64,000 nucleotides of DNA from Actinotignum timonense (GTDB lineage: Bacteria; Actinomycetota; Actinomycetes; Actinomycetales; Actinomycetaceae), in the NCBI RefSeq assembly GCF_900155575.1, contig NZ_LT706966.1:1905907-1969906 (forward strand), in the 5' to 3' direction. Below the pieces are notes generated by a model. The model worked only from the letters and a program-made list of their open reading frames with translations. It searched no databases and was not told the origin of the DNA. The position numbers were made by a program, and so were the translations under genes. Shown one piece after another: positions 9,464-18,632 of this stretch (position 1 is its first letter; each line of letters begins with the position of its first letter).

Positions 9464-10876
9464 CTACGCTGTAGGGGCGAGGTCGGCGGGATGGGAAATA
9501 TGGCCGGTCACCGCGGTAGCGGCGGCCACCAGCGGAGAAACGAGGTGGGTGCGCCCGCCCGGGCCCTGCCGGCCGCGGAAATTCCGATTCGAGGTCGAAG
9601 CGCAGCGCTCCCCCGGGGTGAGCTGGTCCGGGTTCATGCCCAGGCACATGGAACAGCCCGCATTGCGCCATTCGGCGCCGAAAGCGCGGAAGACTTCGTC
9701 CAGGCCTTCAGCTTCGGCCTGGAGGCGCACCCGCGCCGATGCCGGCACGATCATGACGCGCAGGTCTTTGGCTTTGTGCCGCCCGCGCCACACCGAGGCA
9801 ACCGAGCGCAGATCTTCAATGCGACCATTCGTGCACGAACCGATAAAAACGGTATCCACGTGAATATCACGCATGGGCGTACCCGGCCGCAGGTCCATAT
9901 AGTCGAGGGCTTCCCGTGCGGCTTGGCGCTCTTTTTCTTCCGGCAGTGTGTCCGGATTAGGTACGACGCCGGACAGCGGCACCCCCTGCCCGGGATTCGT
10001 TCCCCACGTGACAATGGGCTCAATTTCGGATGCCTCAAGAACCACTTCGGTATCGAAATGCGCATCCGGATCGCTATACAGCGTGGACCAGTAGGCCACC
10101 GCCGCGTCCCAATCCGCCTCGCGCGGGGCGTGGGGGCGCCCGCGCACGTAGTCCACAGTGGTGGCGTCCGGGGCGACGAGCCCGGCGCGCGCTCCCGCCT
10201 CAATGGACATATTGCAGATCGTCATGCGCGCTTCCATAGACAGCGCCCGGATGGCTTCCCCGCGATATTCAATAATGTGCCCGGATGCTCCATTGGTTCC
10301 GATTTTGGCAATGACGGCGAGGATAATGTCTTTCGCGGTCGTGCCTTCGCGCAGGGTGCCATTGACGGTAATGGCCATATTTTTGAAACGCTGGAGGGGC
10401 AGGGTTTGCGTGGCGAGGACATGCTCGACTTCCGAGGTGCCGATGCCGATCCCGATGGAGCCGAAGGCACCGTGGGTGGAAGTATGGGAATCCCCGCACA
10501 CAATCGTCATACCCGGTTGGGTCAGGCCCAGCTGCGGGCCGACCGCGTGAACGATTCCCTGGTCCGCGTGGCCGAGGGAATAGATCGGAATGCCAAATTC
10601 CGCAACGTTCGCGCGCAGGGCGTCCACCTGCTTGCGCGAGGTGGTATTAGCAATAGGGCGATCAATATCGATGGTCGGGACGTTGTGATCTTCCGTGGCG
10701 ACGGTGCGCTCCGGGCAGCGCACCGGCCGGCCTTCCAGGCGCAGCCCGTCGAAGGCCTGCGGGCTGGTCACTTCGTGGATGAGATGCAGGTCAATATAGA
10801 GGAGGTCCGGCGTGCCTTCCTCGCCACGCCGAACCAGATGGGCGTCCCAGATTTTATCTGCGAGCGTGCGTCCCAT
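9464..10876 (-). CDS. leuC: 3-isopropylmalate dehydratase large subunit
   Basis: LeuC is the Fe-S subunit of isopropylmalate isomerase. The 470-residue protein has aconitase-family cluster ligands C348 ([11 protein letters not shown]), C408 and C411 ([11 protein letters not shown]), plus [12 protein letters not shown] near 130. The start was placed at the ATG at 10874-10876, which reads [10 protein letters not shown] and has AGGAGGG a few bases upstream; the open frame seven codons further upstream is not supported. It leads a leuCD operon divergent from an IclR-type regulator. Confidence 0.95.
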   Translation of the reverse strand: MGRTLADKIWDAHLVRRGEEGTPDLLYIDLHLIHEVTSPQAFDGLRLEGRPVRCPERTVATEDHNVPTIDIDRPIANTTSRKQVDALRANVAEFGIPIYSLGHADQGIVHAVGPQLGLTQPGMTIVCGDSHTSTHGAFGSIGIGIGTSEVEHVLATQTLPLQRFKNMAITVNGTLREGTTAKDIILAVIAKIGTNGASGHIIEYRGEAIRALSMEARMTICNMSIEAGARAGLVAPDATTVDYVRGRPHAPREADWDAAVAYWSTLYSDPDAHFDTEVVLEASEIEPIVTWGTNPGQGVPLSGVVPNPDTLPEEKERQAAREALDYMDLRPGTPMRDIHVDTVFIGSCTNGRIEDLRSVASVWRGRHKAKDLRVMIVPASARVRLQAEAEGLDEVFRAFGAEWRNAGCSMCLGMNPDQLTPGERCASTSNRNFRGRQGPGGRTHLVSPLVAAATAVTGHISHPADLAPTA

Positions 10877-11118
10877 CTCTACCCTCCTCTTCGTCATTCC
10901 GGGGAATTTTCCCGGATTCTTTTTGCGGTTACTCTTCTACTCTTCCAACGGTGATCGGTTGTGGTGGTCCGCGGGCTAGTTTACCCAGATGCGTCCACAT
11001 GGCAAGATGAAATTCTCACATACTGGACACCGCTGCTCATGTGGTGCGACTGCCGCGGGGCTGCGCGCGGCACGTAAAAGGCGCGTCGCTGCGCGCGGCA
11101 CCACAGTGTGGACATTTG

Positions 11119-11137
11119 CATCTCACTTATTGAGATG
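11119..11137. promoter_or_regulatory. Operator-like palindrome between leuC and ltbR
   Basis: A perfect 7-bp inverted repeat, CATCTCA-cttat-TGAGATG, lies 13 bp before the regulator start codon in the 274-bp divergent leuC/ltbR gap. IclR regulators bind short palindromes of this kind, and LtbR in corynebacteria acts on the leuCD promoter region. The placement suggests autoregulation. A second TCTCA half-site is at 11014-11018, nearer leuC. Binding is inference. Confidence 0.55.
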
Positions 11138-11150
11138 AGAAAATCTCGGT

Positions 11151-11912
11151 ATGGTTGATTCTCCTCACGCTCAGCCTGCGCCCGCCCCGGAGGGAAGTGG
11201 TGTGGGCGTTCTCGATAAGGCTGCCGCCGTGCTCGATGCTCTCGAGGCCGGCCCCCAAACATTAGCGCAATTGGTGACCGCCACCCATTTAGCAAGGCCG
11301 ACGGCGCATCGCCTGGCCGTCGCGCTGGAATACCACCGTTTCGTTTCCCGCGATAACGAAGGGCGTTTTTCTTTAGGGCCGCGCCTGGGTGAGCTTTCCT
11401 CCGCTACCGGTGAAGATCGCCTTATTGCCGCGGCGAATCCGGTGCTTATCGCGCTGCGTGACCATACCGGGGAATCTTCTCAGCTTTACCGGCGCCAGGG
11501 CGACCAGCGTATTTGCGTGGCGAATGCTGAACGTACCATGGGCTTGCGCGATTCCATCCCGGTGGGTGCTTCTCTATCGATGAAGGCCGGCTCTGCAGCT
11601 CAGGTGCTGCTTGCCTGGGAGGAGCCCGATCAATTGCATCGCGGTTTGCAGGGCGCTTCCTTTACGGCCACGAATCTTTCCGCGGTGCGCCGGCGCGGCT
11701 GGGCGCAGAGCGTGGGCGAACGTGAAGCCGGGGTGGCTTCTATTTCCGCGCCGGTACGCGGGCCGAGCGGGCGGGTTATTGCCGCGGTGTCGATTTCTGG
11801 GCCGCTGGAGCGGATGGGCCGCCAGCCCGGGCGAGTGCATTCGGCTGCGGTGGTGGCCGCAGCTGGCCGCCTCACCGATGTTCTACAAACAACCGAGGGC
11901 ATTAACGAGTAA
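11151..11912 (+). CDS. ltbR: IclR-family regulator of leucine (and tryptophan) biosynthesis, LtbR type
   Basis: The 253-residue protein has an N-terminal winged helix (LDKAAAVLDALE, ARPTAHRLAVALEYHRFV) and a C-terminal IclR effector domain (RDHTGESSQLYRRQGDQRICV, SISAPVRGPSGRVIAAVSISGP). A conserved divergent neighbour of leuCD in actinobacteria is LtbR, which represses leucine and tryptophan genes when leucine is available. The family call comes from sequence, and the specific name mainly from synteny. No good ribosome-binding site precedes the ATG and the palindrome sits at about -13, so the transcript may be leaderless or nearly so. Confidence 0.8.
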   Translation: MVDSPHAQPAPAPEGSGVGVLDKAAAVLDALEAGPQTLAQLVTATHLARPTAHRLAVALEYHRFVSRDNEGRFSLGPRLGELSSATGEDRLIAAANPVLIALRDHTGESSQLYRRQGDQRICVANAERTMGLRDSIPVGASLSMKAGSAAQVLLAWEEPDQLHRGLQGASFTATNLSAVRRRGWAQSVGEREAGVASISAPVRGPSGRVIAAVSISGPLERMGRQPGRVHSAAVVAAAGRLTDVLQTTEGINE

Positions 11913-11935
11913 AGGTAGTAGCGAGTAGTCGAATA

Positions 11936-13138
11936 CTATCGCCCGCTGCTGTTCCGGATGGCTCGCTCATATTCGGCGAGGACCAGGGGCACCACCTCCT
12001 CCCAGCCGTATCCGGGCGCCACGCTCGCATTGTGGTGGGCTATGCGGGTGCGCAGCGCGGTATCCTCCGCCAGGCGGGCCAGCTGCGCGACCATATCCGC
12101 ATCGGTTTCTGCCAGGAGCGCTGAGCGCCCGTCCTCCAGGAAATCATCAGCTCCGGTGCCGGCTGGAGAAACAATGGGCAGGCCAGCTGCCCGCGCCTCC
12201 AGGGTGGCAATCCCAAAGGCTTCCCGGCGTGAACTGGTGAGATAGATATCCGCGTGGCGGTAGGCCTCCATGAGCCCGCCCCGGTCCGTGCGGCCGGGAA
12301 GATGAAGCCAGCCATTCCCGGGCCCGGAGCCGTTGCCGGGGTTCCCACGGGCCCGCCCGCGCCGTTCTAATTGGGAGCGCAGCGGGCCATCCCCGTATAT
12401 GGTGAGGTGAATATCCCGCCCGGTGAGCTGGCGCGCCCCGGCCACACAATCAATGAGAGCCGCATTGCGTTTGCGCGGGGCCAGGCGCCGCGCTGCCACA
12501 ACCTCAAGCCGCTCGCCCGAGCCGCCGCTTGCGCCGGCATCACAGCCGCCCTCTGCACCACCGAGCGCCTCCGCACGCGCGAGGCGATAAGCGGCAACCG
12601 CGCGCCACTCCCCCAGATCCACACCATTAGGAATAACCGCGACATCGCCGCCCACGGCCCGGCATACCTGCCCGGCCACCCACGTGGATACCGCGTTATG
12701 AACCACGCCGCGCGCCGTGACCCAGCGCAGCGGAGCAAGCAGCTTTTCCACCGGATCCAATACACAGTGCCAGGTGACGGTAGCGGGGATACCTTCCGCC
12801 GCGGCGATGCGCATCGCGGCCCAGGCAAAAGGTGACACAACTCCGGCCTGAATATGCACCACATCCGCGCCCCGCATCGAGGCACGCAGCTGGGCGCCGT
12901 GCCCCGGGGAGACCGGGAGGCTACCAAAGAGCGCTGAGGTGATGCGCTGGACGGGAAGGCTCGCCACGATATCGCGATCCGGCGGGCTTCCGGGAGCCGG
13001 AGGCGTATCACGCGGGGTGGCGGTGATGACCAGCACGCGATGGCCCGCCCCCTGCAAGGCCAAGCCAAGATCCCGGGTTTGAGCTTCAATCCCGCCCAGG
13101 CGCGGCAAGAAGCAATCCGAGACGAGCGCAATGCGCAT
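11936..13138 (-). CDS. GT4-type glycosyltransferase
   Basis: The 400-residue GT-B fold enzyme starts MRIALVSDCFLPRLGGIEAQTRDLGLALQ, the donor/acceptor loop of the family, and has the C-terminal signature DIYLTSSRREAFGIATLEARAAGLPIV with the E-x7-E motif of GT4. It should transfer a sugar from a nucleotide-sugar or phospho-donor to a lipid or glycan acceptor at the inner face of the membrane. Actinobacterial homologues include phosphatidylinositol mannosyltransferases, but PimA-type residues cannot be assigned confidently. It converges on ltbR (24 bp apart) and is otherwise alone. Confidence 0.85.
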   Translation of the reverse strand: MRIALVSDCFLPRLGGIEAQTRDLGLALQGAGHRVLVITATPRDTPPAPGSPPDRDIVASLPVQRITSALFGSLPVSPGHGAQLRASMRGADVVHIQAGVVSPFAWAAMRIAAAEGIPATVTWHCVLDPVEKLLAPLRWVTARGVVHNAVSTWVAGQVCRAVGGDVAVIPNGVDLGEWRAVAAYRLARAEALGGAEGGCDAGASGGSGERLEVVAARRLAPRKRNAALIDCVAGARQLTGRDIHLTIYGDGPLRSQLERRGRARGNPGNGSGPGNGWLHLPGRTDRGGLMEAYRHADIYLTSSRREAFGIATLEARAAGLPIVSPAGTGADDFLEDGRSALLAETDADMVAQLARLAEDTALRTRIAHHNASVAPGYGWEEVVPLVLAEYERAIRNSSGR

Positions 13139-13333
13139 AAGCCCTCACTTTCGCACAGAGATCCCCTCACGGCGGAGCTCCTTGGCCGGCTACCCCACCG
13201 GTGGCGGGGTAGGTGCGGCGTCGTTCCTTTTCCTAGCGTCAGCTTAGCGCCCGCCTCCGACAGAAAAAGACCACTCGAAATTTTTAAAACGGAATGCTCT
13301 TTGCCTGGGCGCTCCCGGGCCTTAAACTAAAGC

Positions 13334-13891
13334 ATGGCTATTCTTCCTATTTACATCACCGGCGATCCCGTTCTGCATCGTCCGGCCCAGCCCATTACGG
13401 AATTTAACGAGGAACTGGCTCAGCTGGTCGAAGATATGTATGAGACCACCGTTGCCGCTCCCGGGGTGGGGCTGGCCGGGCCGCAGGTGGGCATTGGCAA
13501 ACAGATTTTTGTGTGGGTTTACGCCGATCAGGATGAGGCTCCCGAGCGCGGCGTTGCCATTAATCCCACGTTGTTTATTGAACCTGTTAATCCGGATGAA
13601 GAGCCTTTCGAAGAAGGATGCCTATCCTTCCCCGGCGAACAGTATCCCCTGGCGCGCTCCCCGCACGCTTTGCTACGGGCGCAAAACGAAAAGGGCGAGC
13701 ATTACGAAATTGAGGCAACCGGGTGGTTCGCTCGTATTCTCCAGCATGAATACGACCATTTGACCGGGCATTTGTACGTGGATCGGCTCACCGGGCGCGA
13801 GGAAGCCGCGGCCAAGCGGGCCAAGCGTGAGCACGGTTGGGGCAAGAAGGGAAATACCTGGCTGCCCGGGCGTGACAACCTCGAAGATTAG
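13334..13891 (+). CDS. def: Peptide deformylase
   Basis: Def removes the formyl group from the N-terminal methionine of nascent proteins. All three family motifs are intact in this 185-residue protein: GVGLAGPQVG (44-53), EGCLSFPG (94-101) and QHEYDHLTG (137-145). The metal ligands are C96, H138 and H142, with catalytic E139. The lengthened C-terminal tail, rich in Lys/Arg and ending WLPGRDNLED, matches actinobacterial deformylases. The gene stands alone between convergent and co-oriented neighbours. Confidence 0.96.
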   Translation: MAILPIYITGDPVLHRPAQPITEFNEELAQLVEDMYETTVAAPGVGLAGPQVGIGKQIFVWVYADQDEAPERGVAINPTLFIEPVNPDEEPFEEGCLSFPGEQYPLARSPHALLRAQNEKGEHYEIEATGWFARILQHEYDHLTGHLYVDRLTGREEAAAKRAKREHGWGKKGNTWLPGRDNLED

Positions 13892-13960
13892 TCTTTTCGC
13901 TCCCGCGCACCAGCGGCGCGGACTCCCATTCATTTTTTGTTCATATTTCGGTAACGTGAG

Positions 13961-15010
13961 ATGGATATTTTTGGCGACATGATTGCACCCCAGCCCAGCT
14001 CCTCGGCCCGCACCGTGGCGGTGTGCGCGGATGGGCTGGGGCGCAATCGTGCCCTGAATAACCTCATTATCGAGATGCTGGAACGCGGACACGCCACCTG
14101 CGCCACGCTTCTGGTGGCGGCTCCCGCGGCGGATCATGCCCTGCGTGCTTTGGCGGCCGTGGGTATCGATCCGGGGCGGATTTTGCTTGGTTTCGCTATT
14201 AGTTCGCAGGGGCCCGGGGCTCCGTGGCGCGCCGTCGGCCCGCATGCCTCAAGTTTGACGGACCGCGGCGGGCGTTACCTTTCCGCGGAAGAAAGCGCCG
14301 CTCCCCCGCAGCTCGTGCGCGAAGATATTCTCACGGAATTGGCCGCGCAATTCTCCTGGATGGAGGATCGCGGGTATCGGCCGGCGGGTATTGCCGGGCC
14401 GCGCTACGGTCGCGATTTTCGCGGGCGCGGCCTGGTGATTGATTGTGCGCTGGAATTTTGCGCGCGTGTTGGGGTACCGCTGCGTTACGCGCGCCGGGGT
14501 GATCCGCTTGTGGCGGCCTCGCGTTACCTGGCGGAGCTTGGTGCAAAGCTCGGGGAAGGTGCGGCGCGGCACGCGAACTCCGGTACCGATGCGGATGTGG
14601 TAGCTGCGCACGCGCGGCGCGTGGAACGTGCGGATGCTCTTGGGGTGCTTCTTCCAAACGACGTCGTTTTCTTCCCACCCGAGTTCCCCGCCGAAAGTTA
14701 CGGGGAATTACGCCATGTTTACCTTTCAGCTTTGGAGGAATGCGCCGGTCCGGCGATCCAGGTGGTATTCACTCCGGCCCGCGAGGATAGCGGAGCGGGG
14801 CGCGGGGAATGGGAAACCCGGCTGATGCGCGATCCCTCATTCTTGCGGGCAGTGGCAAGGGCGCGGTGTGCTGATGCGCAAGGGATATCTACGGTGCCGG
14901 CTGGTAGTAAGGCCACGTTGAAATTTGTTGAAGGTAAGCCCGTGGCAGCGAGTGACACCGGATTTGACGATGATGTTATGTACAACGTGATTGATGACAT
15001 GCGTAAATGA
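13961..15010 (+). CDS. YdjC/ChbG-like protein lacking expected metal ligands
   Basis: The 349-residue protein resembles carbohydrate deacetylases of the ChbG/HpnK (YdjC) family at its N-terminus: VAVCADGLGRNRALNNLIIEMLERGHATCATLL aligns in pattern with the family's NADDFG...N..I..A...G..T.T.LM segment (quoted here in parts; positions about 22-54). The metal-binding DD appears as AD, the GLHL histidine motif appears as GFAIS, and the later HVDxHxH histidines appear as GIAGPRYG. If related, it is probably not a metal-dependent deacetylase and may bind a glycan or have another role. An alternative start is the ATG at 13979. No operon partner is obvious. Confidence 0.55.
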   Translation: MDIFGDMIAPQPSSSARTVAVCADGLGRNRALNNLIIEMLERGHATCATLLVAAPAADHALRALAAVGIDPGRILLGFAISSQGPGAPWRAVGPHASSLTDRGGRYLSAEESAAPPQLVREDILTELAAQFSWMEDRGYRPAGIAGPRYGRDFRGRGLVIDCALEFCARVGVPLRYARRGDPLVAASRYLAELGAKLGEGAARHANSGTDADVVAAHARRVERADALGVLLPNDVVFFPPEFPAESYGELRHVYLSALEECAGPAIQVVFTPAREDSGAGRGEWETRLMRDPSFLRAVARARCADAQGISTVPAGSKATLKFVEGKPVAASDTGFDDDVMYNVIDDMRK

Positions 15011-15032
15011 CGCGCTCTTCGCGGGTAAGTAG

Positions 15033-15558
15033 ATAGAAATGGTTGCTAATACCCGGAATTTCGCTTTCTACGCCAACAGAGAATCCGGGCGACCATGCAC
15101 CGCAGGCAAACCCGTGGGTAGACACGTCAAAGTGGGCGTCCCGAACCTTGTAGGCACCACAGTGCACATTCAGGACGGGGCTGCTGTTGCTGTAACTTTG
15201 ATTTCGGACAAACGCGGCGACCTTCCCGCCAGAGCCTCATGGATCTCACTAACTTCAATAGTCACACCAGCACCTGCTGGGGTGGTATGTGTTTTCAGAG
15301 CTGTACTGCACTTGTCGTACATGCGAAGTACATCCCGGAAAAACATGCCCTCCTCGCCGGCGCGGCGGTCGGCTAGGCGGGACAGTGAGGCAAAGTGTGA
15401 GTCCGGGACATCGCCTCCCACAGGATGTGCGTAAGAGACACAGAACCGCCCCGAAACGGTGCTCTCCCGCACACTTTGTTTGCGGGACGCGGTTCAGGGT
15501 AGTTCCGGGCCGGATCCAAGCCAACGACACGCCGTCATTAGCAACTATTTTTGTCTAT
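15033..15558. other. Gene-poor segment bounded by imperfect inverted repeats
   Basis: The 640-bp gap between the YdjC-like gene and the tRNA pair has no convincing intact gene. It is bounded by related ends: ATAGAAATGGTTGCTAAT at 15033-15050, and at 15537-15558 the inverted partner, whose reverse complement ends AATAGTTGCTAAT. The inner ten bases differ at one position and the outer part has a small length difference. This could be the remnant of a small non-autonomous element. No target duplication was recognised, so the call is tentative. Confidence 0.3.
15170..15472 (-). CDS. Possible small hypothetical or decayed reading frame
   Basis: A 100-codon frame on the minus strand starts with GTG at 15472 and reads MRESTVSGRFCVSYAHPVGG, with a helical stretch FFRDVLRMYDKCSTALK. 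It lacks a recognisable ribosome-binding site and any known domain, and lies inside the inverted-repeat-bounded segment. It may be the remnant of a longer gene, since another open stretch of 63 codons follows in the same direction (14976-15167) in a different frame. Treat as unproven. Confidence 0.25.
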   Translation of the reverse strand: MRESTVSGRFCVSYAHPVGGDVPDSHFASLSRLADRRAGEEGMFFRDVLRMYDKCSTALKTHTTPAGAGVTIEVSEIHEALAGRSPRLSEIKVTATAAPS

Positions 15559-15616
15559 TAACCCTCCACCTCCCTACATTCTCATCCTAGAGGCTGCGGC
15601 TGAGCTGAGACGACTC

Positions 15617-15646
15617 AAGGCGGGAAAACCGAAGCTTTCCCGCCTT
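15617..15646 (-). terminator. Terminator of the tRNA-Gln/tRNA-Glu unit
   Basis: AAGGCGGGAAA (15617-15627) pairs perfectly with TTTCCCGCCTT (15636-15646) around an 8-nt loop. It lies 6 bp beyond the 3' end of tRNA-Glu in the direction of transcription. Confidence 0.75.
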
Positions 15647-15652
15647 GTACTG

Positions 15653-15725
15653 TACCCCGTACCGGATTTGAACCGGTGTTACCGCCGTGAGAGGGCGACG
15701 TCCTAGGCCGCTAGACGAACGGGGC
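15653..15725 (-). tRNA. tRNA-Glu (anticodon CTC)
   Basis: The 73-nt sequence, read on the minus strand, folds as a cloverleaf: acceptor GCCCCGT with ACGGGGT, discriminator A, T-loop GGTTCAAATCC, and anticodon loop CCTCTCA with CTC. It follows tRNA-Gln by 25 bp in the same direction. CCA is not encoded. Confidence 0.95.
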
Positions 15726-15750
15726 CTATGAGGATGCCGAAGCATCATCG

Positions 15751-15822
15751 CTGGGGTACCAGGACTCGAACCTAGAATGGATGAACCAGAATCACCTGTG
15801 TTGCCAATTACACCATACCCCA
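15751..15822 (-). tRNA. tRNA-Gln (anticodon CTG)
   Basis: This 72-nt cloverleaf has acceptor TGGGGTA with TACCCCA and discriminator G, anticodon loop TTCTGGT with CTG, and T-arm AGGTTCGAGTCCT. It is the first gene of a two-tRNA unit with tRNA-Glu, and gltX lies about 1.3 kb away. In most actinobacteria a non-discriminating GltX also glutamylates tRNA-Gln before amidation by GatCAB, so this neighbourhood is suggestive. Confidence 0.95.
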
Positions 15823-16037
15823 AGGGTGTGGACCTCAGAATCGTTACGTTCCCGAGGACGACAGATAAAGAGCTTAGTGGAATCTCCTCAAGCTAGCAAA
15901 TCCGCTGGACGTGTGACGCACCACGTTCTCGGCCCGCGTTAGTTCAGGCGGCACACCCGTTCAAACTGCACCCCGCGCCGGTGCAAACGGCCGGCCAGCG
16001 CGAACTACACCCGCGCAAGCGATGCCGAAACCCGCCA

Positions 16038-17081
16038 CTACCATTCACACACGCGGCCCTGCCGCTCGGCTTCCTCCCGCAATGACTCCGGCACCCGCAG
16101 CCAGATACGCGAACCGGGAGTGCAACCGGTGAGCATCGTATATCCATCGCAGGCGGGCAGCGAAGAAAACATGGCGCGCACAGCCCCGGCGATGGTGATG
16201 TCCACGGCGTCGTAGTCGCGGCGGGCCCGCGTCCAATTAACCGTGTACGTATCCAGGCCGTCAAGGGTCTCCGGGCTCCACATCCGATCCAGGGGGATCC
16301 GGAGCGGGTAGCGTTCAACCAGCGTGACCCAGTCAGCCGCAGTGACAATCCGGTAGATCCGCGACTGATCCGGCTGCGCCGCATCCGGGAGGTCGGTAGC
16401 GAGCAGGTGGGAGCGCGGGTAGTCGCCGGCGTCGTCGCCGAAAAACGACCAGGTGCTGGAAAACTCCCCGAGGGAGTGACCGGTGAAGAACTCGCCCACG
16501 TCGAAACTGAGGTAGCTGAAGGCGAGATAGTCTTCCGGGCGTGCCGGACTATCCGCCGGGCCGAGGATCTCGATGATTTGCGAACTGATATCCCAGCCGA
16601 GCGGCCTACGGCTGCGGCGCGCGCGGTGGCTGCGGCGGCGGCTGGGCAGCGCGACCTCGTGGAAGCGCAACTGCTGGGGCGCGAAGCCAGCTTCCCATTC
16701 GGGTGGAATGCGCTGCTGAAGTGCAGAATCCAGCGAAGCGGCATCGCGCGCACTCAACGCCCAATCCGAGGCAAGAACGCGCTCAATATCCGCGTTAAAA
16801 GCAAAATGGATGGAGAACTCCCCCAGCGCCAGATTCGCGCGCTGGAAACGCCCCAGCTCAGCTACCGGCCAGGATGGTTGGGGATTTTCCGCACCGCATA
16901 GCTCCACCCGCGGGACGCACTCCACGCTGCCATCATCCATGGTGAGGGGCTCGAAGAAGATCCGGCCGCCTGCGCCCGCAGCTACCCGCTCCCAGGCCCT
17001 TCCCCAGGCACGCAGGTAGGTTCCCGGCGCGGGAAAAAACGCGGCGGGCCGCGGCGGCGGCGTCGTACTTACCACCATCAC
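16038..17081 (-). CDS. Hypothetical protein
   Basis: A 347-residue protein of unknown function starting MMVVSTTPPPRPAAFFPAPG. It has no signal peptide, membrane segment or recognisable catalytic motif. It is rich in Trp and aromatic residues, has an Arg-rich patch near residue 150 (SRRRSHRARRSRRPLGW), and ends LREEAERQGRVCEW. Codon use matches the neighbours, so it is likely a genuine lineage gene rather than an import. It lies 23 bp downstream of gltX on the same strand and may be co-transcribed with it. Confidence 0.65.
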   Translation of the reverse strand: MMVVSTTPPPRPAAFFPAPGTYLRAWGRAWERVAAGAGGRIFFEPLTMDDGSVECVPRVELCGAENPQPSWPVAELGRFQRANLALGEFSIHFAFNADIERVLASDWALSARDAASLDSALQQRIPPEWEAGFAPQQLRFHEVALPSRRRSHRARRSRRPLGWDISSQIIEILGPADSPARPEDYLAFSYLSFDVGEFFTGHSLGEFSSTWSFFGDDAGDYPRSHLLATDLPDAAQPDQSRIYRIVTAADWVTLVERYPLRIPLDRMWSPETLDGLDTYTVNWTRARRDYDAVDITIAGAVRAMFSSLPACDGYTMLTGCTPGSRIWLRVPESLREEAERQGRVCEW

Positions 17082-17104
17082 GGCCCTCCCCGTCAGTCTC
17101 TCAA

Positions 17105-18607
17105 CTACCCGGAAATTTTTTCCAGGAGTTGGTCAATGCGCGCCACCGCTTCCTCACGCCCGAGGATAGCAATGGAATCAATCACCGGAATGGACACATT
17201 CGTGCCCGTCATCGCCACGAAAAGCGGGCCGAAGGCGAAGCGCGGCTTGATACCGAGGCCCTCCACCAGCGCCGCGTCGAGGGCGGGCTTAATGGCTTCC
17301 GGCGTGAAATCATCCAGCGCGCTCAGGGCCTCGCGAGCCCCGCGTAGCGCTTCGGGCGCCGAATCACGCAACTTGGAGAGGGCTTTCTCGTTGTAATCCA
17401 GCTCCGCCGCACTCACGAAAAGGAAGCCGAGCAGATCCCGGGCCTCCCCCAGCAGCTGCATGCGGGTCTGCGCCAGCGGCGCTGCCGCGTCAAGAATTTC
17501 CCGTTCGCGATCCGTGAGCTCCTCATAGGTGCCGCCGCTCAGCACCTCGCCGAGATAGGGAACGAGGCGGCGGGTGTAATCGGCCACGTCAAGGAGGCGG
17601 ATATGGTCCGCGTTAATGGCCACGCACTTCTTGTCATCAAAACGTGCCGGGTTCGGATTGACATTGTGGATATCGAAATGCTCCACAAGTTCTTCCTTGC
17701 TGAACACATCGCGTTCGGCGGAGAACGACCACCCGAGCAGGGCCAGGTAGTTGAGCAGGCCCTCCGGGATCATGCCGCGTTCGCGGTGGAGCAGCAGATT
17801 CGATTCCGGATCGCGCTTGGACAGCTTCTTGTTGCCCTCCCCCATCACGTAGGGCATATGGCCGAAACGCGGCGTCCACTTCGCGATGCCCAGTTCTTCC
17901 AGGGCGCGGTAGAGCACGATCTGGCGCGGCGTGGAGGAGAGCAGATCCTCCCCGCGCAGCACGTCCGTCACTTCCGTGAGGGCATCGTCAATGGGATTGG
18001 TGAGGGTGTAGAGCGGATCGCCATTGGCGCGCACAATCACATAATCAGGGGTGGAGCCGGCGCGGAAAGTAATATCCCCGCGGATCACATCCGTGAAGGT
18101 AATATCCTCATCGGGCATGCGCATGCGCAGCACCGGTTCGCGCCCTTCCGCCCGGTAGGCAGCCTTTTGTTCTTCGGTGAGGTTGCGGTCATAGCCGTCG
18201 TACCCGAGCTTGGGATCCTCCCCGCGTTCGCGGTGGCGCGCCTCGATTTCCTCCGGGGTGGAGAAAGATTCGTAGGCATAGCCACGCTCCAGCAGCTGGG
18301 CCGCGACCTTGCGGTAGATATCCCCGCGCTGGGATTGCCGGTAGGGGCCGTGCGGGCCGCCCACTTCAACTCCTTCATCCCAGTCCAGCCCGAGCCAGCG
18401 CAGGGAATCAAGAATCTGGTGATACGACTCTTCAGAATCACGGGCTGCGTCGGTATCTTCAATGCGGAAAATAAAAGTTCCACCCACGTGCCGGGCGTAG
18501 GCCCAGTTAAAGAGGCAGGTGCGTACCATACCGACATGCGGGGTGCCGGTGGGTGAGGGACAGAAACGAACTCGGATCTCGCGTCCGGTAGCAGTTGTGA
18601 TAGCCAT
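17105..18607 (-). CDS. gltX: Glutamate--tRNA ligase
   Basis: GltX charges tRNA-Glu (and, in organisms without GlnRS, tRNA-Gln) with glutamate. The 500-residue class I synthetase has the HIGH-type motif [10 protein letters not shown] (17-26), FRIEDTD, the tRNA-binding segment [15 protein letters not shown], and the KMSKS-type motif KLSKR (261-265). The start at 18607 is divergent from the MalY-type gene at 18633 with only 25 bp between, so the two promoters must overlap the coding ends. tRNA-Glu and tRNA-Gln lie just downstream. Confidence 0.97.
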   Translation of the reverse strand: MAITTATGREIRVRFCPSPTGTPHVGMVRTCLFNWAYARHVGGTFIFRIEDTDAARDSEESYHQILDSLRWLGLDWDEGVEVGGPHGPYRQSQRGDIYRKVAAQLLERGYAYESFSTPEEIEARHRERGEDPKLGYDGYDRNLTEEQKAAYRAEGREPVLRMRMPDEDITFTDVIRGDITFRAGSTPDYVIVRANGDPLYTLTNPIDDALTEVTDVLRGEDLLSSTPRQIVLYRALEELGIAKWTPRFGHMPYVMGEGNKKLSKRDPESNLLLHRERGMIPEGLLNYLALLGWSFSAERDVFSKEELVEHFDIHNVNPNPARFDDKKCVAINADHIRLLDVADYTRRLVPYLGEVLSGGTYEELTDREREILDAAAPLAQTRMQLLGEARDLLGFLFVSAAELDYNEKALSKLRDSAPEALRGAREALSALDDFTPEAIKPALDAALVEGLGIKPRFAFGPLFVAMTGTNVSIPVIDSIAILGREEAVARIDQLLEKISG

Positions 18608-18632
18608 GATGGGTTAAGGATACGCTACGGAT

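Noticed and set aside
15039..15434. Plus-strand 131-codon frame in the tRNA-side gap.
   Set aside because: No start signals and low-complexity composition; the minus-strand frame is slightly better but still unproven.
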